From an uncultured Lachnospiraceae bacterium (GTDB lineage: Bacteria; Bacillota; Clostridia; Lachnospirales; Lachnospiraceae): 16,540 bases of DNA. The first letter of the stretch is position 1; every line of letters starts with the position of its first letter. Under the pieces are notes generated by a model. The model worked only from the letters and a program-made list of their open reading frames with translations, had not been told where the DNA came from and did no database searches. The position numbers and the translations under genes are program-made. The stretch covers positions 1 to 16,540 of the forward strand of contig CAJUKV010000061.1 of assembly GCA_910587305.1 (NCBI GenBank). The letters are read 5' to 3'. Positions 1-6,311 of this stretch are shown piece by piece.

Positions 1-913
1 CATGCCCAATATCATATACCAACTCTCTATATTTATTTATAAAATTTTGATACTCAGAAGACTGTTTTAAAATTAACACATCTTTTATAGATAAATTCCC
101 TAAAAATTGTTTAGTTATCCCAAGGCACATTAATGTATTTATAAACATAAATAAATTCTCCTCTTTTATTACTCCCCAATATTGTCCTTTAGATAAAAAA
201 AGTTTAGCATTTGAAGCTTTCGCACTTGCGCTTAAATATAGCCATGATATTCGATCACATAATTCATTTTCTAACTTTCTACTAAGCTTTAATGACATAA
301 TAATATTCACCAAGTTACTTCTTTGCAAGCCAGAAAAATATATTTCTTTCAACAACACACTCTTTATCTCAACTATTTTTTCCAACGAAACACTACTCAT
401 TGTCAGTAATGTATGTATACTATGTACATCTGCCGAACTATCAATATCTATTTCTAACATTTCCCTAAATGTATTTCCAATTGATGAATTTTGTAAATGT
501 ACATAACTGTTTATATTATGTAAGACCATTACATCTTTTAAATTTTCTTTTGTTGCAATTTCGGCTTTTAATTCAGGTCTTTTTACACTATACGTTCCTA
601 AGAGATTTTGTGTATCTGTTTCTCTTCTTTCAAAATATTCTTTTATATCTGATGTTACTTGATAATTCCTAATAGTCGGTAAAACCATTTCATTTTCTAT
701 TAACATTTGAATTTTAGGCATAATCTGTGCCATAGGATAAGATTGCCAAAAATATGCAGCAGGGATAAATACGCCATCATATAAGAATAATGCAGCTTTT
801 AAAATATAAAGCAATTCTGTTTCTGACATACTATTTTTAATAATATTATACGAATCAAAATCTCCAATAAATATATGTTTTCTCGTGTTATATTCATCTA
901 TAAAATGTCTCAT
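1..913 (-). CDS. Hypothetical protein, C-terminus cut by window edge
   Basis: The reverse strand is open without a stop from an ATG at 913 to the left edge, giving 304 codons. The start MRHFIDEYNTRK is preceded by GAAGGAAG about 5 bases upstream, a good ribosome site. I do not recognise the family. The protein is soluble-looking, with no signal peptide and no clear membrane span. It is rich in Ile, Leu, Asn and Lys, mostly helical in character, and contains a stretch LLYILKAALFLYDGVFIPAA near residues 35-54. The gene is visibly more AT-rich than the genes after 1241, which suggests separate acquisition as cargo. It is divergent from the LRR gene across a 327-base AT-rich gap. Reality of the gene is well supported by the long open frame in AT-rich DNA; function is unknown. 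Confidence 0.8.
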   Translation of the reverse strand, partial: MRHFIDEYNTRKHIFIGDFDSYNIIKNSMSETELLYILKAALFLYDGVFIPAAYFWQSYPMAQIMPKIQMLIENEMVLPTIRNYQVTSDIKEYFERRETDTQNLLGTYSVKRPELKAEIATKENLKDVMVLHNINSYVHLQNSSIGNTFREMLEIDIDSSADVHSIHTLLTMSSVSLEKIVEIKSVLLKEIYFSGLQRSNLVNIIMSLKLSRKLENELCDRISWLYLSASAKASNAKLFLSKGQYWGVIKEENLFMFINTLMCLGITKQFLGNLSIKDVLILKQSSEYQNFINKYRELVYDIGH

Positions 914-975
914 ATTCTTCCTTCGCTATCATAATACTCCATATATGAATCTTATTTTTTCAAGCAACCATTACT

Positions 976-1005
976 TTGACAAATTTTTCTATATTTATTT
1001 TATAT
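976..1005 (+). promoter_or_regulatory. Possible promoter in the divergent AT-rich gap
   Basis: A perfect TTGACA at 976-981 is followed after 17-18 bases by TTTATA/TTATAT. It would drive the LRR gene with a leader of about 230 bases. The rest of the gap 914-1240 is AT-rich with no convincing gene; ORFs here lack ribosome sites. In such AT-rich DNA a chance match is possible. Confidence 0.3.
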
Positions 1006-1240
1006 TTTTCGTTCATATCAGTCAACAAGTTTCCCGAAACATATCTGAATCAAAAAGCATTTACCCCTATATCCACCTACCTATTTCCCAATAGCCACCA
1101 TCAATTTAGCATCTCCTTTTATCCTTTAATCAAAATATCCATTTCGTGCCCAATCTGCACGTCCCAATTCTCCTATCTCTGGATTTCCCTTTTTTCATAT
1201 GAGACAATAACACTAGAAAATCAAAAAGGAGGAAATTTCT

Positions 1241-2083
1241 ATGGAAAGATTCGTTATAGACGAAACAACCAACACATTAGTTAAATGTAATCATAGCATG
1301 ATGTGGGAGAGACTGGATTATCTTATCATCCCGCACCAATACAAAGGGAAGCAGATTGACCGCATCGCTTCCCATTGTTTTGATTATCTGAGGATTAACC
1401 TCCTCTGCATAGAGGAAGGTGTAAAATATCTGGATGACTGTGCTCTGGAAAATGCACATGTTCTGAATGTAAAACTGCCAAGAGGTCTTAAGATTGGCAA
1501 AAGATGCTTTGCAGGCAGCGAGCTTGAAGAAATACTGCTTCCAAGAAACCTGCACATCATTAAGGAAGAAACCTTCTTAAACTGTAAAAACCTGAAATCT
1601 GTCTGGGCACAGTCTGGTTTAAACATCATCTCTTATGATGCTTTCAAAGGATGTGAAAGCCTGACAGAAGCACACTTCCACATTTTAAAAGATGTCAGGG
1701 ACAGGGCATTTGCAGGATGCACCAGTCTGGAAACACTGGAATTAGGATATCAGATCAGGCAATTGGGAAACGACATTTTTAACGGCTGTCATTCCCTCAA
1801 ATCCCTTGAAATAACGGGCTACTTTGACAAACTGGAAGAACGCACTTTTTCAGGCGCAGATGCTTTAGAATCCCTGACATTATGGACCCATGCCGAATCC
1901 CTGTATTTCCCTCCTGACGGATTTCAGGATACCTGTTTAACGGAAATTTTCCTGACAGGCGATTTTGAACCAATCGTAAAGAAAAGATGCTGTTTCCCAG
2001 AGGACGTTGTTTTGAAAATGTACCGTGGCCAGAAGGCTCTGGAAATCCTTGGATATTACTTCAATATTGAAATAATCGCTTAA
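1241..2083 (+). CDS. BspA-type leucine-rich-repeat protein
   Basis: The 280-residue product has degenerate LRR_5/BspA repeats over about residues 40-245. Recurring patterns are of the form 'F.gC.sLk.l.l...l..i....F', for example FLNCKNLKSVW, FKGCESLTEAHF, FAGCTSLETLEL and FNGCHSLKSLEI. BspA-type repeats generally mediate protein-protein or surface adhesion contacts. This one has no signal peptide and no cell-wall anchor, so an intracellular or non-classically located role is more likely than adhesion. The start is set by AAAGGAGG about 8 bases before the ATG. It stands alone and is followed by a hairpin at 2096-2122. The family assignment is secure; the ligand and role are not. Confidence 0.85.
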   Translation: MERFVIDETTNTLVKCNHSMMWERLDYLIIPHQYKGKQIDRIASHCFDYLRINLLCIEEGVKYLDDCALENAHVLNVKLPRGLKIGKRCFAGSELEEILLPRNLHIIKEETFLNCKNLKSVWAQSGLNIISYDAFKGCESLTEAHFHILKDVRDRAFAGCTSLETLELGYQIRQLGNDIFNGCHSLKSLEITGYFDKLEERTFSGADALESLTLWTHAESLYFPPDGFQDTCLTEIFLTGDFEPIVKKRCCFPEDVVLKMYRGQKALEILGYYFNIEIIA

Positions 2084-2095
2084 TCGCCGCGTTAG

Positions 2096-2122
2096 AGTGG
2101 GCTTCCCGTTTGGAAGCCCGCT
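2096..2122 (+). terminator. Hairpin after the LRR gene, probable terminator
   Basis: GGGCTTCC (2099-2106) pairs with GGAAGCCC (2112-2119) around a five-base loop, and the stem can extend by about three pairs. It begins 13 bases after the LRR stop. No long T-run follows, only CTTCTCT, so termination could be weak or factor-assisted. Confidence 0.5.
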
Positions 2123-2319
2123 TCTCTATGCCCACATACTTAACATCCGTCTGAAAATATCTCTCTACAGTATTCCCTTGGCCTCTATTCAGTCTCCTAT
2201 GCTTTCCATTGTCAGGATGCCTCTGAGGGCTTCTGTGAGCCTCATACGGCGGGGTTTTAGCACTTTAGGCTCTCCTTATTATCCTTTCAAAAGTTCGTCT
2301 TAAAACGGCTGTTTCAGCT

Positions 2320-2468
2320 TTTACTCTTGATATAAAACATATTTTATAAAGATAATATTTCTGTAATAACGGCATGATAATCCTAATTATCATGAATGAT
2401 TTGCAAAAAATGTCCATATGTGGACGTATTAAACTATATATAAGATACAGATAAAGGAGACTGACAGA
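2320..2468. other. AT-rich region with two palindromes, candidate replication origin
   Basis: The gap between the LRR gene and the primase gene holds no convincing gene over 2123-2468. It has an AT-rich stretch, a perfect 9-bp inverted repeat CATGATAAT-CCTA-ATTATCATG (2373-2394), and a second palindrome GTCCA-TATG-TGGAC (2412-2425) 18 bases on. The position just past the 3' end of the putative initiator gene is where several antisense-controlled plasmids (IncI, ColE2 type) have their origin. Alternatives are operators for a plus-strand promoter (a TATATATAAG stretch follows at about 2434-2443). The inverted repeats are seen directly; the origin role is inference. Confidence 0.35.
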
Positions 2469-2570
2469 ATGAAAAAACAGCCCTCCGTTAAGAAGGCTGC
2501 TCCAACAGCATATAAGTATTGCTTTCCCTTAATTCTTTTATCAGGTGATGCTGGTTTTCTTTTCTTGTAA
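2469..2570 (+). CDS. Possible 33-residue ORF convergent with the primase gene
   Basis: An ATG at 2469 has an excellent ribosome site (AAAGGAG at 2453-2459, 9-base spacing) and opens a 33-codon frame starting MKKQPSVKKAAPTAYKYC, with a basic N-terminus and a hydrophobic C-terminus. It overlaps the end of the convergent primase gene by about 80 bases and runs straight through that gene's terminator. It could be a real micro-protein, the truncated head of a lost gene, or a chance ORF. Only the ribosome site argues for translation. Confidence 0.25.
   Translation: MKKQPSVKKAAPTAYKYCFPLILLSGDAGFLFL
2472..2499 (-). terminator. Terminator of the primase gene
   Basis: Read on the minus strand, CAGCCTTCT pairs with GGAGGGCTG around a TAAC loop (2478-2499), nine pairs with two G-T pairs, followed by six T. 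The stop codon of the primase gene lies inside the hairpin, so termination is tightly packed against the coding end. Confidence 0.85.
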
Positions 2571-4308
2571 CGGCTATCAGTTTCCTGTCTTCCATGTGCT
2601 GGATAGTTCTTGTCACTACAGTATGAGTCATAAGTGTTCCTTTTTCAATACTTTCCCTCGATGTCTGGATGCTTTCACCATCACCACATCTGAATCTTAA
2701 ATACAGATAGACAGCAATCTCATTTTCATTCCACTGAAGATAGACGTCCAGTTCCTCTTCCGATAAATAGATGTAATTAGCTACTTTCTTATCCATGATG
2801 CTGTATTCCAATCCATCCTTTTTTATCAGCATTGCAGAATCCATAATCCTGTCTAATCTATTTGCACTGATATGTAAAGAAGAAGTAATATCTTTCTTCC
2901 TGCTCTTACCATGGCATAAGAGATACAGATACAGCTTTAATTCATTTGGCTTCATGATTCCTAACGGTACTTTTAATCCATTATCATAAACAGGGAATGT
3001 AATGTCTCCAAACTCTGTTTCCAGATTATCAAGCTCTTCCATGCTTATGCCATAAATATGATGATAGAAATACTCTGCTTCCTCTGCTGCATCCCATGAA
3101 TTCCAGTCATTCCCGTTAATGGATTCTGTCACTGTTACAATCTCCAAAATCTGTTCTAGACTGTATCTGCTTCTCTTAAAGAAGAGAACCATGCACATCA
3201 ACTGGTAATAGGTATAGCCTTCCGCAAAACCTTTCAGCATTGATTTTATCCCTTCTGGAAGCACCGCCACATCAAGCATTGGATACAGACCTACAAGTTC
3301 TGTATCCGTAATGCCGTGTATCTGGTTCTGGCCTGCCAGATTTTTATCAGCACAATTCTTATTACCATTGGATAGAGAACGTTGTGTTGCTTTTGTATTG
3401 TCAGGTGTAGGAATCCTCTTATTTCTGGCTATATACAACGCATCCCATTCTGCATAATCATAACCAAATCTCTGGAAAATATCTTCCACCTTATAAGTCG
3501 GCACGCCATATTCCCCTTCCATGATTTCTGCTTTTACCACTGTATCATACTTTGGGCTTTTGACATTATAGAAAAATGGAAGTCTGTACACCCTGCCTGG
3601 ATTTTTGCAGTGCTGATCCACATCCACATTGTAATCCGAAAGCACTTTTAACCATTTGCCAAGCAGACCTTTATCTGTACAGGTTTCAATTTTAATCAGG
3701 ATATGAAAGCCATGCCCCGATGACACTTCAACAGGTATAATCCCCCTGCCAAGGAACAGTTTCCTGATCTCTTTATATTCCTCAAAATTATATGCATCAA
3801 GGTCTACCGCCAGCAGGTTTGTTGACGTGACATTTTCAATCCTTCCAATCATCTGATGCCCTGTATCCCGCTGGAAACACTGTCCTTTGACATAATCAAC
3901 CTTATATATGTTGTAGAAGAAGTTATATACCGCATCCCTGTGGAACAGGCGCTTTTTCATGAAATCGTAATACTGCCAGAATCCAGCTTCATCAAATGAC
4001 TTAATGACATGCTCCTTATTGCCTGCCTTTCTTTTTGTCTTCTTGTGGTCTATAAGCGCCCTGATGCAGACTGCCTCATTATCAGGTATTTCATAATAAT
4101 GCTCCCATTCATGGCCTTTAAATTCATAATTATGCTCCTGATGCAGATACAATTCTGGTATTACATCCCTGCCCTCCAGTATATGCGTCATTTTCAGAAA
4201 ATTCCAGCTCCTTATGATATCCTGTTCCCACATGCCGTTGGAAATTTCTGTTTCTTCCACTTTTTCAAAATTTAAAATATTATTTTTCTTCAAGTCTAAT
4301 TCTCTCAT
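2488..4308 (-). CDS. AEP-family primase with C-terminal winged helices, probable replication initiator
   Basis: This 606-residue protein has the three hallmark motifs of archaeo-eukaryotic primase/prim-pol catalytic cores: DLD at residues 169-171 (metal-binding acids), SSGHGFH at 196-202 (the 'sGxGxH' nucleotide-binding motif), and D231 followed by GRVYRLP at 238-244 (third acid with an R-x-P-like element). The region from about 430 to the end looks like two winged helix-turn-helix domains (for example KKDITSSLHISANRLDRIM and TSRESIEKGTLMTHTVVTRTIQHM), suited to origin binding. This primase-plus-DNA-binding layout fits a plasmid-type Rep protein. No helicase domain is seen, so a host helicase would be recruited. 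The start ATG follows a weak GGGG site 8 bases upstream that can be masked by a hairpin, and expression appears controlled by an antisense RNA (see 4305-4489). The terminator overlaps its 3' end. The AEP fold is strong; the initiator role is inferred from context. Confidence 0.8.
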   Translation of the reverse strand: MRELDLKKNNILNFEKVEETEISNGMWEQDIIRSWNFLKMTHILEGRDVIPELYLHQEHNYEFKGHEWEHYYEIPDNEAVCIRALIDHKKTKRKAGNKEHVIKSFDEAGFWQYYDFMKKRLFHRDAVYNFFYNIYKVDYVKGQCFQRDTGHQMIGRIENVTSTNLLAVDLDAYNFEEYKEIRKLFLGRGIIPVEVSSGHGFHILIKIETCTDKGLLGKWLKVLSDYNVDVDQHCKNPGRVYRLPFFYNVKSPKYDTVVKAEIMEGEYGVPTYKVEDIFQRFGYDYAEWDALYIARNKRIPTPDNTKATQRSLSNGNKNCADKNLAGQNQIHGITDTELVGLYPMLDVAVLPEGIKSMLKGFAEGYTYYQLMCMVLFFKRSRYSLEQILEIVTVTESINGNDWNSWDAAEEAEYFYHHIYGISMEELDNLETEFGDITFPVYDNGLKVPLGIMKPNELKLYLYLLCHGKSRKKDITSSLHISANRLDRIMDSAMLIKKDGLEYSIMDKKVANYIYLSEEELDVYLQWNENEIAVYLYLRFRCGDGESIQTSRESIEKGTLMTHTVVTRTIQHMEDRKLIAVTRKENQHHLIKELRESNTYMLLEQPS

Positions 4309-4343
4309 AAAAAATACCCCGTCATAATTTCAGGGGCAATCAT
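4305..4343 (-). CDS. 12-codon leader ORF overlapping the primase start
   Basis: An ATG at 4343 opens MIAPEIMTGYFL and ends in TGA at 4305-4307, which overlaps the primase ATG as ATGA. The same frame is open upstream back to a TAA at 4398-4400, so a non-ATG start such as TTG at about 4355 is also possible. Overlapping ATGA junctions usually mean translational coupling; leader-peptide coupling to rep genes is known in IncFII (tap) and IncI-alpha (repY). Its own ribosome site is weak. Translating it would pass through the hairpin that hides the primase ribosome site. Confidence 0.4.
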   Translation of the reverse strand: MIAPEIMTGYFL

Positions 4344-4375
4344 TCTATCATTCAAATACTGCTTATCATGCAGTA
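4317..4375 (-). promoter_or_regulatory. Leader hairpins and pseudoknot partner controlling primase translation
   Basis: In the primase mRNA leader, TACTGC/GCAGTA form a hairpin (4357-4375). Next comes GAATGATTGC (4345 to 4336), then CCCC (4336 to 4333), which can pair with the GGGG ribosome site (4320 to 4317) across 12 bases. GAATGATTGC is perfectly complementary to GCAATCATTC in the loop of the upstream target hairpin (4445 to 4436), so a long-range pseudoknot is possible next to the site-masking stem. Pairings are read directly; that the pseudoknot activates translation, as in IncB/IncI-alpha, is inference. Confidence 0.55.
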
Positions 4376-4381
4376 AACCTA

Positions 4382-4409
4382 TTGTTTTTCTGTCTTTTTA
4401 CGCTATAAT
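4382..4409 (+). promoter_or_regulatory. Promoter of the antisense RNA
   Basis: TTGTTT (4382-4387), a 16-base spacer and a perfect TATAAT (4404-4409) place a start near 4416. There is no gene directly downstream on this strand, only a short hairpin-rich stretch ending in a terminator at 4461-4489, so the transcript should be a short RNA. Confidence 0.7.
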
Positions 4410-4478
4410 GATACAGAAATCACGTGTGTTGGGATGAATGATTGCACACTGTATTTCGCAGGCGGATGTTAGCAGCAT
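4398..4478 (-). CDS. Possible 26-codon upstream leader ORF in the primase leader
   Basis: An ATG at 4478 opens 26 codons (MLLTSACEIQ..., stop TAA at 4398-4400) across the target hairpin of the antisense RNA. The ribosome site is only an AAGG three bases before the ATG. It is in the same frame as the leader ORF that ends at 4305, separated from it by the single TAA. If translated, ribosomes would disrupt the target hairpin and change antisense control. Evidence is weak. Confidence 0.2.
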   Translation of the reverse strand: MLLTSACEIQCAIIHPNTRDFCIIIA

Positions 4479-4489
4479 CTGCCTTTTTT
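4416..4489 (+). ncRNA. Candidate antisense copy-control RNA (ctRNA) of the primase gene
   Basis: The predicted transcript of about 74 bases folds into two hairpins. The first has an outer stem GAAAT/ATTTC (4416-4420 with 4453-4457), a 3x3 internal loop, then GTGTG/CACAC (4424-4428 with 4445-4449) and a loop of about 16 bases containing TTGGGATGAATGATTG. That loop includes a TTGG that fits the YUNR U-turn motif used by many antisense RNAs for fast kissing. The second is the terminator, GGCGGATG/CATCTGCC (4461-4468 with 4476-4483) followed by six T. It lies wholly opposite the untranslated leader of the convergently transcribed primase gene. Size, two-hairpin layout and internal loop match known plasmid ctRNAs. 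I recognise no named RNA family. Confidence 0.7.
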
Positions 4490-4514
4490 ATCGTTAAATA
4501 TCATATTTTTACTT

Positions 4515-4542
4515 ATTATACAGGCTTATTTTTCGATTACAA
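4515..4542 (-). promoter_or_regulatory. Promoter of the primase gene
   Basis: On the minus strand TTGTAA (4542 to 4537), a 16-base spacer and a perfect TATAAT (4520 to 4515) predict a start near 4508. This gives a primase leader of about 200 bases that includes the entire antisense target. It sits just after the terminator of the upstream nucleotidyltransferase gene, so the primase is its own transcription unit. Confidence 0.65.
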
Positions 4543-4576
4543 TAGATTTTATGCATGAGCAGAAGTTTTTCACACA

Positions 4577-4607
4577 ATAAAGGCACTGGATATTATATTC
4601 CAATGCC
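4577..4607 (-). terminator. Terminator after the nucleotidyltransferase gene
   Basis: On the minus strand GGCATTGGA pairs with TCCAGTGCC (4599-4607 with 4582-4590) around an eight-base AT loop, followed by TTTATT. It begins 28 bases past the stop codon and separates the upstream gene pair from the primase promoter. Confidence 0.7.
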
Positions 4608-4634
4608 ATAAATTAAAATGTTTTACATTATCCA

Positions 4635-5378
4635 CTAACAAATAAAGTATTTATTATAAATCTGATTAACAGTTTCTACATATACAATGAAAGATGGATG
4701 GCTGTAATTGTTTCTGCACAGGTAAAAATTCTTCTTATCAAGATATATGCCCCGCACTTCCTTCCACAAATAATTGGATTTTATGGCACTGACTTTTTCT
4801 TCCAGCCTTCTCGAATTCTGAACCTCATTCCAATAATATCTATCCAGACTGACTATACCTGTTTTCTGATGAATAAGCCTCTGCCAACTGTTATTGTATT
4901 TACAGGTTATGGCAATATCAATCTTAAATGCCGTCTGGTTCCCCTTCTTGAAAACCCGCTCTTCCGTTGTAAATACAGATGTTGAATCATGGCAATCACC
5001 CCATCCATTTAAATAAAGGATCTTGTTAAACTGCTTTCTAACATACTCCTTTATCCCATTTCCATCAAGAATATTGATAGCTTCAGTTCTTACAATACAT
5101 AAATTGTAGTCCAAATCTACTGGTTCATTTCCATTCTGTGTTACAAGATTTTTTGCTCCGCTTCCAACAAGACATGCTCTCACTGTCATAACAGAATCAT
5201 TGTTAATACTTTGGACTAATTGATTGACGATATCGCCGCAGGCACCCTTTAGACGTTTCAAGAAATCCTTGTCCTGAATGTAATGGTACATATATAATAA
5301 TTCTCCTTCCCGCCCATGCCGCCCATACACTCTCGTGACTGTATCGTTATAGGATATCATACTTTCCCATTTTGTCAA
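4635..5378 (-). CDS. Nucleotidyltransferase-fold protein (pol-beta superfamily)
   Basis: The 247-residue product carries the pol-beta-type nucleotidyltransferase signature: VGSGAKN at residues 71-77 (the G-S motif), DLD at 88-90 (metal-binding pair), and a third acid in FKIDIAI, D154. All three acids are present, so it should be active on a nucleotide substrate. The substrate cannot be read from sequence; members include tRNA-modifying enzymes, antibiotic adenylyltransferases, toxin-antitoxin MNT proteins and CD-NTases. The G-S to DxD spacing is somewhat longer than I recall for CD-NTases. The listed start is a TTG with GAGGGTG 11 bases upstream, inside the previous gene. An ATG at 5360 with GGGA four bases ahead is an alternative. 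It follows the winged-helix gene by 8 bases (26 if the ATG is used), so the two form an operon. Confidence 0.7.
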   Translation of the reverse strand: MTKWESMISYNDTVTRVYGRHGREGELLYMYHYIQDKDFLKRLKGACGDIVNQLVQSINNDSVMTVRACLVGSGAKNLVTQNGNEPVDLDYNLCIVRTEAINILDGNGIKEYVRKQFNKILYLNGWGDCHDSTSVFTTEERVFKKGNQTAFKIDIAITCKYNNSWQRLIHQKTGIVSLDRYYWNEVQNSRRLEEKVSAIKSNYLWKEVRGIYLDKKNFYLCRNNYSHPSFIVYVETVNQIYNKYFIC

Positions 5379-5386
5379 TTACATTT

Positions 5387-5992
5387 TTACACCCTCACAT
5401 ACTCAATCTCCGTCTGCAGAATCTCCCCACAATACTCCTTTGCCTGTATATCTGAATCCTTATAACTGTTTGTCACTACCTCACAGCACACCATCTCCCC
5501 TGTATTTGCAGAAATATATGCCACATCCACCGCACTGATAAGCCCTGCTTTCCATAAATCCATATAGTAATCATACTGGTCATAATCGCCCTCCTGCTTC
5601 ATCTGCTCCAGCGCTTCCTCCATCTGGTCCCTTGTCTGCCATTCTGCCTGCACAGTCTCAATCTCTTTTTTATCCAGACTGCATATCACCTCGGCAACTT
5701 TGCAGTTATGCTCTGCTGCATGTGCATTCTGGCATCTGCTAATGCCATACTTTTGACAGACAAAATCTTTCCCCTTCTTTGTCAGCGCATAGCTTACATT
5801 GCTTCTTGGATTCTTATTATATCTGGATGGATAAGTCACTTTCTCAACCAGCTTATCCTTCTCCATATTTTTAAGCCTGCTTGCGGAAATATCTATTTTA
5901 GCGGCATCCTCCTGCCTGATATTCCCCGCTATGGACAGCACCTTGAAAAATCTCTCGTCCTTTGGATACCAGTGTTTAATATGTTCCTTCAT
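5387..5992 (-). CDS. Winged-helix DNA-binding protein, replication-relaxation-like
   Basis: The start is set by AGGAGGTG seven bases before the ATG at 5992, giving 201 residues; a longer 5'-extended frame to 6046 lacks a ribosome site. Residues about 12-80 form a winged helix-turn-helix (RQEDAAKIDISASRLKNMEK then a basic wing and YALTKKGKDFV). The C-terminal half, from about 135, ends in a compact alpha/beta piece with DVAYI, GEMVCCEVVTNSYK and a final helix. That layout resembles replication-relaxation-type plasmid and ICE proteins, or a degenerate nuclease-like core with D and E but no following Lys at the usual place. It is the first gene of a two-gene minus-strand operon with the nucleotidyltransferase. 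I am sure of the winged helix but not of the family name. Confidence 0.65.
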   Translation of the reverse strand: MKEHIKHWYPKDERFFKVLSIAGNIRQEDAAKIDISASRLKNMEKDKLVEKVTYPSRYNKNPRSNVSYALTKKGKDFVCQKYGISRCQNAHAAEHNCKVAEVICSLDKKEIETVQAEWQTRDQMEEALEQMKQEGDYDQYDYYMDLWKAGLISAVDVAYISANTGEMVCCEVVTNSYKDSDIQAKEYCGEILQTEIEYVRV

Positions 5993-6030
5993 CCGCTCCA
6001 CCTCCTGTTCCAGAACATTTTTATGTATAT

Positions 6031-6062
6031 AAAAAAGCAGGAACATCCCAAAAAGACATTCC
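6031..6062 (-). terminator. Hairpin plus T-run upstream of the winged-helix gene
   Basis: On the minus strand GGAATGTC pairs with GATGTTCC (6055-6062 with 6040-6047), eight pairs including two G-T, followed by TGCTTTTTT. It lies 39-70 bases before the winged-helix start, so it would act as an attenuator of that operon or end a separate short RNA made from the gap to its right. Confidence 0.45.
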
Positions 6063-6104
6063 CACCCAAAAACAAAGGTTTTTGCTCTTCATCTTATCTG
6101 ATGA

Positions 6105-6311
6105 ACCCTGTATATCATGTTTCCTTTTTACCGCTTTCCCTGTTCATCCATTTTCCTATATATGCACTTTCCTCGTAACATTACCCTGTAAGCAAGGCAC
6201 CCTGATGTCAACTAAGTTGGCGGTAGTCAGGTCCGCAGAATATCACATATCCAGTACCCTGTATGGAACTGTCGAAACATCCCCTTTTAAATAATGCTAA
6301 ACAGCACCCTG
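6105..6311 (+). repeat. Five dispersed ACCCTG(T/A)(A/T) direct repeats
   Basis: ACCCTG begins at 6105, 6183, 6199, 6256 and 6306, each followed by TA or AT, giving the consensus ACCCTGWW. All are on the same strand within about 210 bases, where a given hexamer would be expected well under once. Spacing is irregular (78, 16, 57, 50). They may be protein-binding iterons for the adjacent winged-helix product, or part of a structured RNA since one copy joins the CCTGA/TCAGG stem. Confidence 0.5.

Noticed and set aside
1277..1629. Minus-strand ORFs opposite the LRR gene
   Set aside because: They are shadows of the LRR coding frame with no ribosome sites.
5387..6046. Longer version of the winged-helix protein starting at 6046
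   Set aside because: The upstream part has no ribosome site, whereas AGGAGGTG lies seven bases before the ATG at 5992.
6199..6275. Hammerhead-like CTGATG … CGAAAC arrangement
   Set aside because: The core needs CUGAUGA and a stem joining the two parts; here the seventh base is T and no suitable stem II is seen.
5708..6294. Overlapping plus-strand ORFs of 156 and 70 codons
   Set aside because: The first is largely antisense to the winged-helix gene, both are hydrophobic low-quality frames, and neither has a ribosome site.
6105..6311. CRISPR array
   Set aside because: The repeated unit is only six to eight bases and the spacing is irregular.
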